The position numbers and the translations under genes were made by a program. A stretch of 46,131 bases of DNA, from positions 1-46,131 of IMG/VR virus record IMGVR_UViG_3300034012_002880, one strand, 5' to 3'. The notes under the pieces are model-generated. The model did no database searches, was not told where the DNA came from, and saw only the letters and a program-made list of their open reading frames with translations. Shown in pieces: positions 30,778 through 38,165 of this stretch (positions within the stretch are counted from its first letter, which is position 1; every line of letters starts with the position of its first letter). The stretch comes from a virus.

Positions 30778-31431
30778 ATGAATCACGCAATTTTGATTGC
30801 TCAAGTTACATCTGCCCCTGTAACGAGCAACCCAGCAGGAAGCACCCCGCGCTCTTCTTTTTGTGTCGACGTGCCGCCATACCGGGAAGAAGATCCTCCG
30901 ATTTCCCTGGTGGCCTTCACATGGGGTGGCCTCACTAAAACCGCAATCGATCAAATCGCAATCGATCGTGTCACAGCCAACTCCTACCTGGCGTTGACCG
31001 GTCGCCTGAGGGTAGAGAAAAATTTGACGCCAGAGCTGGAAGTGGGCTCAATCCATGCGGTTTCTCCAGATGAGCTTCCCACTCTCAACTCTGTTTGCCT
31101 AGTAGGCCGCGCCGGCCGCGACCCGGAAGTGCGCTACCTGGAATCCGGCAACGCCGTAGCCAACCTCAGCCTTGCCGTCAATCGCATCCGTCGCGACGAT
31201 GGGACCGACTGGTTTAATCTAGAGATTTGGGGCAAGCAGGCCCAGGTGGCGGCGGATTACGTGCACAAGGGGTCGCTGCTGGGCATCACAGGCTCACTCA
31301 ATGTACAAAGCTGGACTGACAAGGACACTGGAGAAGGTCGCAGTAAATTGATCGTTCGCGTCAGCCGTCTCGATCTGCTGGGCCCGCCCCGTTTCAATGT
31401 GCTGGGCCCGCGCGGGGAAGGTGCGGCATGA
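30778..31431 (+). CDS. ssb: Single-stranded DNA-binding protein with two OB folds
   Basis: A 217-residue protein. Residues about 100-200 are a canonical SSB OB fold: VCLVGRAGRDPEVRYLESGNA, VANLSLAVNR, DWFNLEIWGKQAQVAADYVHKG and the LNVQSWTDKDTGEGRS loop. Residues about 1-95 are a diverged first OB fold (HAILIAQVTSAPVTSNP ... FCVDVPPY, LTGRL). I recall this two-part arrangement from cyanobacterial SSB-like proteins. There is no acidic C-terminal tip. It ends GEGAA and overlaps the next gene by ATGA. Confidence 0.85.
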   Translation: MNHAILIAQVTSAPVTSNPAGSTPRSSFCVDVPPYREEDPPISLVAFTWGGLTKTAIDQIAIDRVTANSYLALTGRLRVEKNLTPELEVGSIHAVSPDELPTLNSVCLVGRAGRDPEVRYLESGNAVANLSLAVNRIRRDDGTDWFNLEIWGKQAQVAADYVHKGSLLGITGSLNVQSWTDKDTGEGRSKLIVRVSRLDLLGPPRFNVLGPRGEGAA

Positions 31432-31625
31432 GCAGTGATCTTCAGCGGATTTGGCGAAAGGCGGAAAATGCTGCCCTAGAGGGGGCCATGGTCTACTCTC
31501 TAACGGAGGTGGATGACATCTGTGATCGCGCCAGACTGCTGGCGCTGGTTGAATGGCTAGGGTTAGATCTATCCCACCCGATAACGCTGAAGCTCCTGGC
31601 GGAAGCGGATCAGATCAGATCGTGA
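31428..31625 (+). CDS. Hypothetical protein (65 aa)
   Basis: Starts inside the SSB stop (ATGA). It is an acidic, all-helical protein (SDLQRIWRKAENAALEGAM, VDDICDRARLLALVEWLGL). No family recognised. The stretch 31626-31743 holds no gene. Confidence 0.55.
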   Translation: MSSDLQRIWRKAENAALEGAMVYSLTEVDDICDRARLLALVEWLGLDLSHPITLKLLAEADQIRS

Positions 31626-31743
31626 ACTCCTACAGATTGTAACGAAACAATCTGAGCTGCTCCAACACGGCATCCGCCAGGCCATAGTCACGTCATATCA
31701 GCAACTGACCTGGCGTCATGCTGATCAATCGCTCATTACTTCA

Positions 31744-32133
31744 ATGAACAAAACCTTCTCGACTGAAGACGTAATCTTCAAAATTTGCATAATTACTGCG
31801 CTGGCAGTTGTTATGATCGCTCGTGACTTACTGCTTCCCTTGGCGGCGTTGCTGCTGGGCTCGCGCAGGCGGCCGCAGGATGATGCTCCGATCGAACCCG
31901 TGGATGTAACGACTCCAGTTAAGTTTAATTTCGGTTTGCAATGGTCTAGATCACGATTTGCCAAGATGCAAACTTTGCGGCAGCAAGCTGAATTGCTCAG
32001 TATTGATATTGACGATTTTCCGCTCTACGAAGACTTGCTGGAAGCTGTCCTGGAAGCCCGCGTCTCCGCAGACGACGACTACTCGGCTGAAGTGCTGACC
32101 GCCGAGCAACGCTCCCCTAACCTCCTGCCATGA
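31744..32133 (+). CDS. Membrane-anchored hypothetical protein (129 aa)
   Basis: ATG 31744. Residues about 10-38 are hydrophobic (VIFKICIITALAVVMIA, LLLPLAALLLG), one or two membrane segments, followed by RRRP, so the soluble part is probably cytoplasmic. The rest is mixed helix and acidic (LLSIDIDDFPLYEDLLEAVLE). It overlaps the next gene by ATGA. No family recognised. Confidence 0.6.
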   Translation: MNKTFSTEDVIFKICIITALAVVMIARDLLLPLAALLLGSRRRPQDDAPIEPVDVTTPVKFNFGLQWSRSRFAKMQTLRQQAELLSIDIDDFPLYEDLLEAVLEARVSADDDYSAEVLTAEQRSPNLLP

Positions 32134-32294
32134 AACTTTTCACTATCACAAAACGCGCTGTTTTAAACGCCATGAACGATGCCCAGATCCAGCTGGTTGC
32201 AAAAGCTCTGGGACTCCCCGCAAATGATCTCTCGCGGGAGGATCGGATCGAGTTACTGATGCAGCTCACCTCGCCCCAGGAGGACCTGCAGTGA
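32130..32294 (+). CDS. Small hypothetical protein (54 aa), SAP-like helix pair
   Basis: ATG 32130 lies in the preceding stop (ATGA) and TGA 32292-32294 overlaps the next start, a GTG at 32291. The product, with NAMNDAQIQLVAKALGLP and REDRIELLMQL, has the helix-turn-helix spacing of SAP/LEM-like motifs that bind DNA or proteins. The perfect fit between two overlapping genes supports translation. Confidence 0.6.
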   Translation: MKLFTITKRAVLNAMNDAQIQLVAKALGLPANDLSREDRIELLMQLTSPQEDLQ

Positions 32295-32494
32295 CCCCAG
32301 ACACGACCGTAGCCCTGGTCCTGGCGGCAGGGACGTGCCTAGGCCTGATCGGGCTCCTCGCAGGTGGCCTGGTGACCTGGTGGCTGTGCTCCGCCAACAT
32401 GAGTCGCCTGTGCCACGAAAACCACCACCTTCGCCGCCGGCTCCTTGAACGCGAAGGCAAGATTACTCGCTCTATTCATCAATTCACGCCATGA
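32291..32494 (+). CDS. Single-pass membrane protein (67 aa) before the variable genes
   Basis: GTG 32291. Residues about 7-33 form a hydrophobic span (VALVLAAGTCLGLIGLLAGGL, then VTWWL) followed by a basic, His/Arg-rich helix (HHLRRRLLEREGK). Its last bases, ITRSIHQFTP plus stop, are copied in front of each of the next two variable genes, so this gene's 3' end was part of the duplicated unit. It overlaps the first variable gene by ATGA. Confidence 0.6.
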   Translation: MTPDTTVALVLAAGTCLGLIGLLAGGLVTWWLCSANMSRLCHENHHLRRRLLEREGKITRSIHQFTP

Positions 32495-33315
32495 CTGATT
32501 TAACACACAAACTTGACGAGCTACTATCAATTGAGCTTGTAAACATCCCTGCTGGTAAATCGTGGATGGGCCTCCCAGCGGAAAAAATTAACAAGCTACT
32601 ATCAATTGAGCTTATTAAAATTCCTGCTGGTGAGTTTTTGATGGGCTCCCCAGCGGAAGAGAAAGATCGTTTCGACAATGAAGGTCCCCAGCATCTAGTC
32701 AAGCTCAATAGTTTTTTTCTCGGCCAAACCCCAGTCACTCAAGCCCAATGGCGGGTGGTGGCAGGTTGGCCGAAAATTCAACTCGAATTGGATTCAGATC
32801 CTTCACGCTTTTTGGGGCCCAACCGCCCCGTGGAGCAGGTGAGCTGGGAAGAGGCAATAGAATTTTGTCAACGTCTCAATCAAAAAACAGGCCAGCAATG
32901 GACCCTGCCGAGTGAAGCGCAGTGGGAATATGCCTGCCGCGCTGGGACGACAACACCTTTTGCCTTTGGAGAGACGCTGAGACCAAATATGGCTAACCAC
33001 TGTTATGCCACGGCAATTAATGGGAAACAAACCACAGACGTATATACATTTCCAGCTAATGCTTGGGGGCTGCATGATATGCACGGTAATGTTTGGGAAT
33101 GGTGCGCTGATCACTGGCACGACAATTATGACAATGCACCTACAGATGGTAGTTCGTGGATCAATGATAGTCGTAATAATTTATCAAGAGTGCTGCGCGG
33201 CGGCTCCTGGGTCAATCACCCGTGGCTCTGCCGGTCGGCCTGCCGGCACTGGTGGCATCAAGACGACCGCGCCGACCGCGTTGGTTTCCGCCTTTGTGCT
33301 CCTTGCCCTGACTAA
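32491..33315 (+). CDS. DGR-type variable protein 1 (FGE-sulfatase/C-type-lectin domain)
   Basis: A 274-residue protein with the formylglycine-generating-enzyme fold: IPAGEFLMGSPAEE, GPQHLVKL, QTPVTQAQWRVV, VSWEEAIEFCQRLN, LPSEAQWEYACRAGTTTPFAFGE, DMHGNVWEWCADHWHDN and RVLRGGSW...CRSA.R......D.R....GFRLC. The last element is the usual variable tail of DGR target proteins, which use this scaffold to bind varied ligands. The N-terminus holds an imperfect duplication: LLSIELVNIPAGKSWMGLPAE precedes LLSIELIKIPAGEFLMGSPAE. It has no signal peptide. It may be a ligand-binding protein rather than an enzyme, because catalytic Cys pairs of FGE were not evident. Confidence 0.88.
   Translation: MTDLTHKLDELLSIELVNIPAGKSWMGLPAEKINKLLSIELIKIPAGEFLMGSPAEEKDRFDNEGPQHLVKLNSFFLGQTPVTQAQWRVVAGWPKIQLELDSDPSRFLGPNRPVEQVSWEEAIEFCQRLNQKTGQQWTLPSEAQWEYACRAGTTTPFAFGETLRPNMANHCYATAINGKQTTDVYTFPANAWGLHDMHGNVWEWCADHWHDNYDNAPTDGSSWINDSRNNLSRVLRGGSWVNHPWLCRSACRHWWHQDDRADRVGFRLCAPCPD
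33211..33279 (+). other. Variable region core 1
   Basis: Twenty-three codons between GGCTCCTGG and GTTGGTTTC. Against core 2 there are 12 base differences and against core 3 there are 15, all changing amino acids. The roughly 85 bases just upstream hold about one silent difference between copies 1 and 2. Confidence 0.8.
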
Positions 33316-33344
33316 CTTACTCGCTCTATTCATCAATTCACGCC

Positions 33345-34115
33345 ATGACTTTTTCCACTTCTTTAATTCAAACACTTGAAGGAGGACAACCAATTGAGCT
33401 TGTAATTGAGCTTGTAAAAATTCCTGCTGGTGAGTTTTTGATGGGCTCCCCAGCGGAAGAGAAAGGTCGTTTCGATAATGAAGGTCCCCAACATCTGGTC
33501 AAGCTGAAAAGTTTTTTCCTTGGCCAAACCCCAGTCACGCAAGCTCAATGGCGGGTGGTGGCACGTTGGCCAAAAATTCAACTCGAATTGGATCCAAATC
33601 CTTCACGCTTTCAGGAGCCTAACCGCCCCGTTCAGAGGGTGAGCTGGGAAGAGGCGATGGAATTTTGTCAACGTCTCAACCAGTACACAAACTACAATTA
33701 CACCTTGCCCAGTGAAGCGCAATGGGAATATGCCTGCCGCGCAGGCACAACTACACCTTTTGCCTTTGGAGAGACGCTGAGACCAGATATGGCCAGCTAC
33801 TCTAGTGTCAAGGGGATCTATAGGGAAGAATCCACAGATGTGTGTAGTTTCCCGGCTAATGCCTGGGAATTATATGACATGCACGGTAATGTTTGGGAAT
33901 GGTGCGCTGATCACTGGCACGACAATTATGATAATGCACCTACAGATGGTAGTTCGTGGATCGATGATAGTGGTAATAATTTATTGAGAGTGCTGCGCGG
34001 CGGCTCCTGGTTCAGTCACCCGTGGGACTGCCGGTCGGCCTACCGGAAAGGGTGGCATCAAGACTACCGCAACGACTGCGTTGGTTTCCGCCTTTGTGTT
34101 CCCTGCCCTAACTAA
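33345..34115 (+). CDS. DGR-type variable protein 2 (FGE-sulfatase/C-type-lectin domain)
   Basis: A 256-residue close paralogue of the preceding gene. All FGE-fold landmarks are kept (IPAGEFLMGSP, LPSEAQWEYACRAGTT, DMHGNVWEWCADHW, RVLRGGSW, GFRLC). The N-terminus is shorter and differs: FSTSLIQTLEGGQPIELV, with a small IELV repeat. Between copies 1 and 2 the middle block (SYSSVKGIYREESTDVCSF versus NHCYATAINGKQTTDVYTF) also differs, so it has drifted or exchanged outside the variable tail as well. The 29 bases before its ATG repeat the end of the upstream membrane gene, marking the duplication boundary. Confidence 0.88.
   Translation: MTFSTSLIQTLEGGQPIELVIELVKIPAGEFLMGSPAEEKGRFDNEGPQHLVKLKSFFLGQTPVTQAQWRVVARWPKIQLELDPNPSRFQEPNRPVQRVSWEEAMEFCQRLNQYTNYNYTLPSEAQWEYACRAGTTTPFAFGETLRPDMASYSSVKGIYREESTDVCSFPANAWELYDMHGNVWEWCADHWHDNYDNAPTDGSSWIDDSGNNLLRVLRGGSWFSHPWDCRSAYRKGWHQDYRNDCVGFRLCVPCPN
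34011..34079 (+). other. Variable region core 2
   Basis: Same window as core 1. Variable codons here are TTC AGT CAC, GAC, TAC, AAA GGG TGG CAT, TAC, AAC GAC TGC. It differs from core 3 at 13 bases, all altering the residue. Confidence 0.8.
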
Positions 34116-34144
34116 CTCACTCGCTCTATTTATCAATTCACGCC

Positions 34145-34903
34145 ATGACTCTTTCCACTTCTTTAGTTCAACCACTTGAAGGAGAACAACCAATTAAGCT
34201 TGTAAAAATTCCTGCTGGTCAGTTTTTGATGGGCTCCCCAGCGGGAGAAAAATATCGTTTCGATAATGAAGGCCCCCAACATCTGGTTACACTGAAGAGC
34301 TTTTTCCTCGGCCAGACCCCAGTCACTCAAGCCCAATGGCGGGTGGTGGCACGTTGGCCAAAAATCCAGCTGGATCTGGATCCAGCTCGTGCAAGCTTTT
34401 GGGGGCCCAACCGCCCCATCGAGTATGTTAGCTGGGAAGAGGCGATGGAGTTTTGTCAACGTCTCAATCAAAAAACAGGCCAGCAATGCACCCTGCCCAG
34501 TGAAGCGCAATGGGAATATGCCTGCCGCGCAGGCACAACTACACCTTTTGCTTTTGGAGAGACGCTGAGACCAGATATGGCCAGCTACTCTAGTGTCAAG
34601 GAGATCTATAGGGAAAAATCCACAGATGTGTGTAGTTTCCCAGCTAATGCCTGGGAATTATATGACATGCACGGCAATGTTTGGGAATGGTGCGCTGATC
34701 ACTGGCACGACACTTATGACAATGCACCTACAGATGGTAGTCCGTGGATCGATGATAGTGGTAATAATTTAGTGAGAGTGCTGCGCGGCGGCTCCTGGTT
34801 CAGTAACCCGTGGGACTGCCGGTCGGCCTCCCGGCACAGGGGACTTCAAGACGACCGCTTCATCTGCGTTGGTTTTCGCCTCTGTGCTCCCTGTCATGAC
34901 TGA
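34145..34903 (+). CDS. DGR-type variable protein 3 (FGE-sulfatase/C-type-lectin domain)
   Basis: A 252-residue third copy, closest to copy 2 (shared SYSSVKEIYREKSTDVCSF block and FS start of the variable tail). The N-terminal leader is FSTSL-like (LSTSLVQPLEGEQPIKLV). All scaffold motifs are kept. It ends CHD rather than CPD/CPN, and its final codons overlap the ATG of the next gene (34896), so this copy is the one fixed to the downstream operon. It is probably the ancestral position, with copies 1 and 2 created upstream; direction is an inference. Confidence 0.88.
   Translation: MTLSTSLVQPLEGEQPIKLVKIPAGQFLMGSPAGEKYRFDNEGPQHLVTLKSFFLGQTPVTQAQWRVVARWPKIQLDLDPARASFWGPNRPIEYVSWEEAMEFCQRLNQKTGQQCTLPSEAQWEYACRAGTTTPFAFGETLRPDMASYSSVKEIYREKSTDVCSFPANAWELYDMHGNVWEWCADHWHDTYDNAPTDGSPWIDDSGNNLVRVLRGGSWFSNPWDCRSASRHRGLQDDRFICVGFRLCAPCHD
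34799..34867 (+). other. Variable region core 3
   Basis: Variable codons are TTC AGT AAC, GAC, TCC, CAC AGG GGA CTT, GAC, TTC ATC TGC. The invariant codons between them (CCG TGG, TGC CGG TCG GCC, CAA GAC, CGC) are identical in all three copies. Confidence 0.8.
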
Positions 34904-35264
34904 TTCCCTCGCTCCTAGCTCAACCCGCGCGGAGCAGCTGGTAGCTGCCATCGTCGCCGTGTCTGATCTTGATGAGATCGCTCTTTGTGAGGCCGCCATG
35001 GGGCCAGTAGACGAAACTAATCGCCCCCTGGTGCTCGCGCTCCTGGTTGTGCTCGACGCCGCTGGTGATCTGGCGGCGGCGATCGCAGACAACGCGATCG
35101 ATCGAGGGCGACCCCTGCACCATCAGGCAGCATCACTGGCCAGATCCGGGCTAGGCCGAATCTCTGGCGACCTGACCGTCGCCACCACCTGGGCAGCCTC
35201 TGAGGCGCTGCTAGCCCTGCCAACGGGATACCGTGTGCCTACATGCCTCGATCGCCAGCAATGA
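34896..35264 (+). CDS. Hypothetical protein (122 aa) overlapping variable gene 3
   Basis: ATG 34896 lies in the last codons of the third variable gene; a longer frame from 34869 is possible but reads through its conserved tail. The product is Ala/Leu-rich and helical (TRAEQLVAAIVAVSDLDEI, NRPLVLALLVVLDAAGDLAAAIADNA), with no membrane span long enough to be certain. It overlaps the next gene by ATGA. No family recognised. Confidence 0.55.
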   Translation: MTDSLAPSSTRAEQLVAAIVAVSDLDEIALCEAAMGPVDETNRPLVLALLVVLDAAGDLAAAIADNAIDRGRPLHHQAASLARSGLGRISGDLTVATTWAASEALLALPTGYRVPTCLDRQQ

Positions 35265-35458
35265 CCCACAAACACCCATCACACATCTCGCCCTACATCC
35301 ACGCTCGCCAGCTGGCCAAACGAATCGTGTTTTGGCGACGCCTTGCTGCCCTGCTGATTCTCGGGATTGGAGTCCTAGCGCTGATTTTGGTCTTCCATCC
35401 ATCCGCTTGTGTTCTGATTCCTGCCCCATCCTCGTTCGCTGATCAAAAAAACAAATGA
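35261..35458 (+). CDS. Single-pass membrane protein (65 aa)
   Basis: ATG 35261 overlaps the preceding stop and TGA 35456-35458 overlaps the next start, both as ATGA. A basic, His-rich N-terminus (THKHPSHISPYIHARQLAKR) precedes one membrane helix (LAALLILGIGVLALILVF) and a short tail. A frame start at 35243 exists but lacks the coupling. Unknown role. Confidence 0.6.
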   Translation: MTHKHPSHISPYIHARQLAKRIVFWRRLAALLILGIGVLALILVFHPSACVLIPAPSSFADQKNK

Positions 35459-35895
35459 CACATGATGTCACAATCTCTCCAGACTGGAAGTCGTTTGCTC
35501 AGTTACCTTGGAATTCGGAGTCTGCGGCGCTGCTGCGAGCCTTGGGATTCCAGCTGGAATCGATTCCCGCAGAGGGTCGCCCCCTGACCTTTCGAGGCCC
35601 CGGCTGCTGGGCCACGCGTCACCCTGGCGGCACGGTCACCATCTGGAGGCAGCCCAGGCTCTGCGAAGACAACACCTACGATCCACTGCTTCACAGTCGA
35701 TCGCAAACGGTTGGCCCGTCGCTGCGTGAACTAGAAAACGGAACCGCAGACCAAGTGGTCGGGGATCTACTCCTCAAGCTGTTTCATTTGCCGGACGGCA
35801 CACCTAGTGGCCTAGCCCTCCGCCAGTGGCTGCGGCTGTGGGGATGGATTCCCCCTGCCAAGAAGGCATCCCAGTCGCCCACAAACATCCTGTAA
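35455..35895 (+). CDS. Hypothetical protein (146 aa)
   Basis: Starts by ATGA overlap. It is an alpha/beta protein with PLTFRGPGCWATRHPGGTVTIWRQ as a strand-rich core, and RQWLRLWGWIPPAKK near the end. No known motif recognised. A stretch of about 195 bases without a gene follows (35896-36090). Confidence 0.55.
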   Translation: MTHDVTISPDWKSFAQLPWNSESAALLRALGFQLESIPAEGRPLTFRGPGCWATRHPGGTVTIWRQPRLCEDNTYDPLLHSRSQTVGPSLRELENGTADQVVGDLLLKLFHLPDGTPSGLALRQWLRLWGWIPPAKKASQSPTNIL

Positions 35896-36090
35896 CGAGT
35901 TACAACAAACTGCGTTGCATTATCAGGAGCTGTTATTCTTCTTGCGGGGCGGATGGGACGTACCCCGGCCACGGCCACGAGGATCGACCCCCAGCAACAG
36001 ATCACACGACTGGACACCAATCGAGATCAACCCGGCCTAAATAAGCCTCCATCGCTGGTTGGGCCAGCAACAAACATTTACCAATCACAA

Positions 36091-36636
36091 ATGAAACACT
36101 TTACGGTTTACACAACGGCTGGCTGTTTTTCGCACCCCGCGCCAGCAGTAGAGACCGACGCGATCCTGGCGCTTGCCGCAATCATCCGAGAGGTTGACGG
36201 CAATAACAGCCTGGGCGCAGCGGCCCTGGCCGAAGCGATCTTGAGCCACCACCATAGTCGTTGGGGCCACCAGCCCGCGCCACCGGCTGAGGGGGAGGTG
36301 AGGGAGTTGGTGGAGTTTCTGCGCATCTATGGCGATTTTGTCATGGATGAGTATGGAGATGTGGGAGAACACGACCAACTCACCCGCGCCGCTGAGCTGC
36401 TAGAGCAGCGTCACCCCGCGCCCGTGCCGGTGAGTGAGCGGTTGCCGGGGGCGGAGGATTGCACCACCAATCCGCGAACAGGTCAGGAACAATGGTTTTG
36501 GGGCTGGGTCCAGCACGACCCTGCGCCCTACAGCGGTAGGTGGCGAATGATGCGCCGCGAATGGCTGGCTGACGAGGCCACCCACTGGCTCCCCGCCCAC
36601 GCCCTACCGCTGCCTGCGGCGGAGGTAACGGAATGA
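36091..36636 (+). CDS. DUF551-like protein with an EGEV/RAAELL module
   Basis: A 181-residue protein from ATG 36091; the frame is open from 35953 but its first part is unlike protein. Residues about 70-120 hold the module PAEGEVRELVEFLR ... LTRAAELLEQRHPAPVP, found twice in the next protein. The end (VSERLPGAED, WFWGWVQHD, THWLPAHALPLP) fits DUF551, a small phage domain that starts (S/V)xRLP and ends THWxPL. Modules of this type occur in cyanophage-like genomes as far as I recall. It overlaps the next gene by ATGA. Confidence 0.6.
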   Translation: MKHFTVYTTAGCFSHPAPAVETDAILALAAIIREVDGNNSLGAAALAEAILSHHHSRWGHQPAPPAEGEVRELVEFLRIYGDFVMDEYGDVGEHDQLTRAAELLEQRHPAPVPVSERLPGAEDCTTNPRTGQEQWFWGWVQHDPAPYSGRWRMMRREWLADEATHWLPAHALPLPAAEVTE

Positions 36637-37550
36637 GCGACTTCAACCACTCGCCGCTTTGCATACCAATCACCTATCAACCGAAGACACCACCAATGAA
36701 AACCAACGATGACATTCCATCCGGCCCTTTCTCGGAGCAGGAGCTTCGAGAGCAATGGAACCGCCAAGCCGATGAGTTCAACCAGTGGGATTCACTGGAT
36801 TCCGATGAGAAACTGGTCTGGAGGGCCTGGGCTCAAACCCAAGCCCTTTCCTCTGGCGGCTGGATTGTTCCATCCATGGTTAATGCCCAGCCCCCCCTGG
36901 CCAATGATGACCCGATCCGCGCCGCTCTGGAGCGGCTGGTTGCCCGGCTGAATGAGACGACCGACCGTGACGGGCCCGTGCCTGCGTGGAGCGACTCGTT
37001 CTATGCCGCCCTTGCCACCCTGGCCAAGGCTGAGCCTGCTCCAACTGGTAAGGATTCCTTACAAGTTGCTCTGCCCGCCGAGGGAGAGGTGGCGGAGCTG
37101 GTGAAAGAACTGAAAGAACATGCTCACCACATAAACGAAGAGGACAGGTTGGGGTCGCTCGTCGACAATGATCTGCCACCACTTCTCACCCGCGCCGCTG
37201 AGCTGCTAGAGCAGCGTCACCCCGCGCCCGTGCCGTTGAGCGAGCGGTTGGCAAGCCTGGCAAGCCGCCTGGCGGCTGAATCCAAGCCAATGAATCCAGA
37301 CGTGGCAACCGCTGTAGGGGATGCGTGGGATCTGTATGAAGACGCGCCAGGCCCTGCTGGCCGACCCGCTGAGGGGGAGGTGGCGGAGCTGGTGGCGGTT
37401 TTGCGTGCCGATGCTGAGTGTGTCGAGGCTGAGCATTACAACCTCTGCACCATGACTGCAGACCAAATGCGCCGAGCCGCCGAGCTGCTGGCCCAGCGCC
37501 ACCCCGCGCCCGTGCCGGTGAGTGAGCGGCTGCCGGGGGCGGAGGATTGA
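36633..37550 (+). CDS. Modular hypothetical protein truncated before its DUF551 end
   Basis: A 305-residue protein. Residues about 35-70 hold the ELREQWN module shared with the protein at 28712-28990. Two EGEVAELV ... RAAELL.QRHPAPVP modules follow (about residues 148-205 and 246-300). It stops at TGA 37548-37550 exactly where its neighbour has TGC: GCGGAGGATTGA here against GCGGAGGATTGC there. The sequence after the stop continues the DUF551 domain in frame, so this gene has probably lost its end by one base change, or the stop is read through. Function unknown. Confidence 0.6.
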   Translation: MSDFNHSPLCIPITYQPKTPPMKTNDDIPSGPFSEQELREQWNRQADEFNQWDSLDSDEKLVWRAWAQTQALSSGGWIVPSMVNAQPPLANDDPIRAALERLVARLNETTDRDGPVPAWSDSFYAALATLAKAEPAPTGKDSLQVALPAEGEVAELVKELKEHAHHINEEDRLGSLVDNDLPPLLTRAAELLEQRHPAPVPLSERLASLASRLAAESKPMNPDVATAVGDAWDLYEDAPGPAGRPAEGEVAELVAVLRADAECVEAEHYNLCTMTADQMRRAAELLAQRHPAPVPVSERLPGAED

Positions 37551-37727
37551 ACCACCAATCCGCGAACAGGTCGGGGGCAATGGTGTTGGGGCTGGGTCCA
37601 GCACGACCCATTGCCCTACAGCGGTAGGTGGCGAATGATGCGCCGCGAATGGCTGGCTGACGAGGCCACCCACTGGCTCCCCGCCCACGCCCTACCGCTG
37701 CCTGCGGCGATTGCTGGCGCCCACTGA
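37551..37727 (+). pseudogene. Stranded DUF551 C-terminal remnant after an in-frame TGA
   Basis: Fifty-eight codons open in the same frame as the preceding gene, encoding TTNPRTGRGQW ... GWVQHD ... THWLPAHALPLPAA. It is nearly identical to the end of the protein at 36091-36636. No start codon or ribosome binding site serves it. Confidence 0.7.
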
Positions 37728-37749
37728 TAACCACCACCAATTAACTATC

Positions 37750-38145
37750 ATGAGATTCTACCACGCTCCAAAGCCTCAATACGTTCACCTTCGTGGGCGT
37801 GCATTCAACATTGTTCCAGCACAGCTAGAGTCAATTCCTGAGCCAGTGTGGCACTTTAGTCTGTGCTGTCTTGACACACATGAAAATGCAAGAGTTGCTA
37901 AGGATGATATCATTTATTGCTATGCTACTGGTTATAGACTCCATGAGTCGATACTGCTGCTAAAAGGCGGATCTTTCGTCTCGGTTGGCGGCATTCTTAC
38001 TGGAGTCCGACAGGAATTTGGACGGCTTCTGACCGTAAAAGAGCTGAACAAAATCGAGCCTCCTGCGGATCCCAAGCCCAAGCCAATCAAGCGACGCCTG
38101 ACCCGTGAAGAACTGCCCCAAGTACCAACCTGGATCCTAGGCTAA
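37750..38145 (+). CDS. Hypothetical protein (131 aa)
   Basis: ATG 37750 (RFYHAPKPQYVHLRGRAFN). An alpha/beta protein with a beta-rich middle (IIYCYATGYRLHESILLLKGG, FVSVGGILTGV) and a basic, Pro/Lys-rich tail (DPKPKPIKRRLTREELPQ). The frame is open upstream to 37711, but that part overlaps the DUF551 remnant. No family recognised. Confidence 0.6.
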   Translation: MRFYHAPKPQYVHLRGRAFNIVPAQLESIPEPVWHFSLCCLDTHENARVAKDDIIYCYATGYRLHESILLLKGGSFVSVGGILTGVRQEFGRLLTVKELNKIEPPADPKPKPIKRRLTREELPQVPTWILG

Positions 38146-38165
38146 GGCCACCTTCAACCGCCATT

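Larger units (their letters stand above)
32462..34903 (+). repeat. Triplicated gene unit of about 800-850 bp
   Basis: Starting with the TTACTCGCTCTATTCATC segment at about 32463, 33318 and 34118, three direct repeats each span a variable-protein gene. They are largely identical in the middle and 3' part and diverge at the 5' end and in the variable cores. The leader copy before each gene is the last codons of the gene at 32291-32494. Confidence 0.8.

Noticed and set aside
12700-35100. HIP1 (GCGATCGC) as proof of a cyanobacterial host
   Set aside because: I found only about three copies (near 12711, 26898 and 35078), too few to carry the argument.
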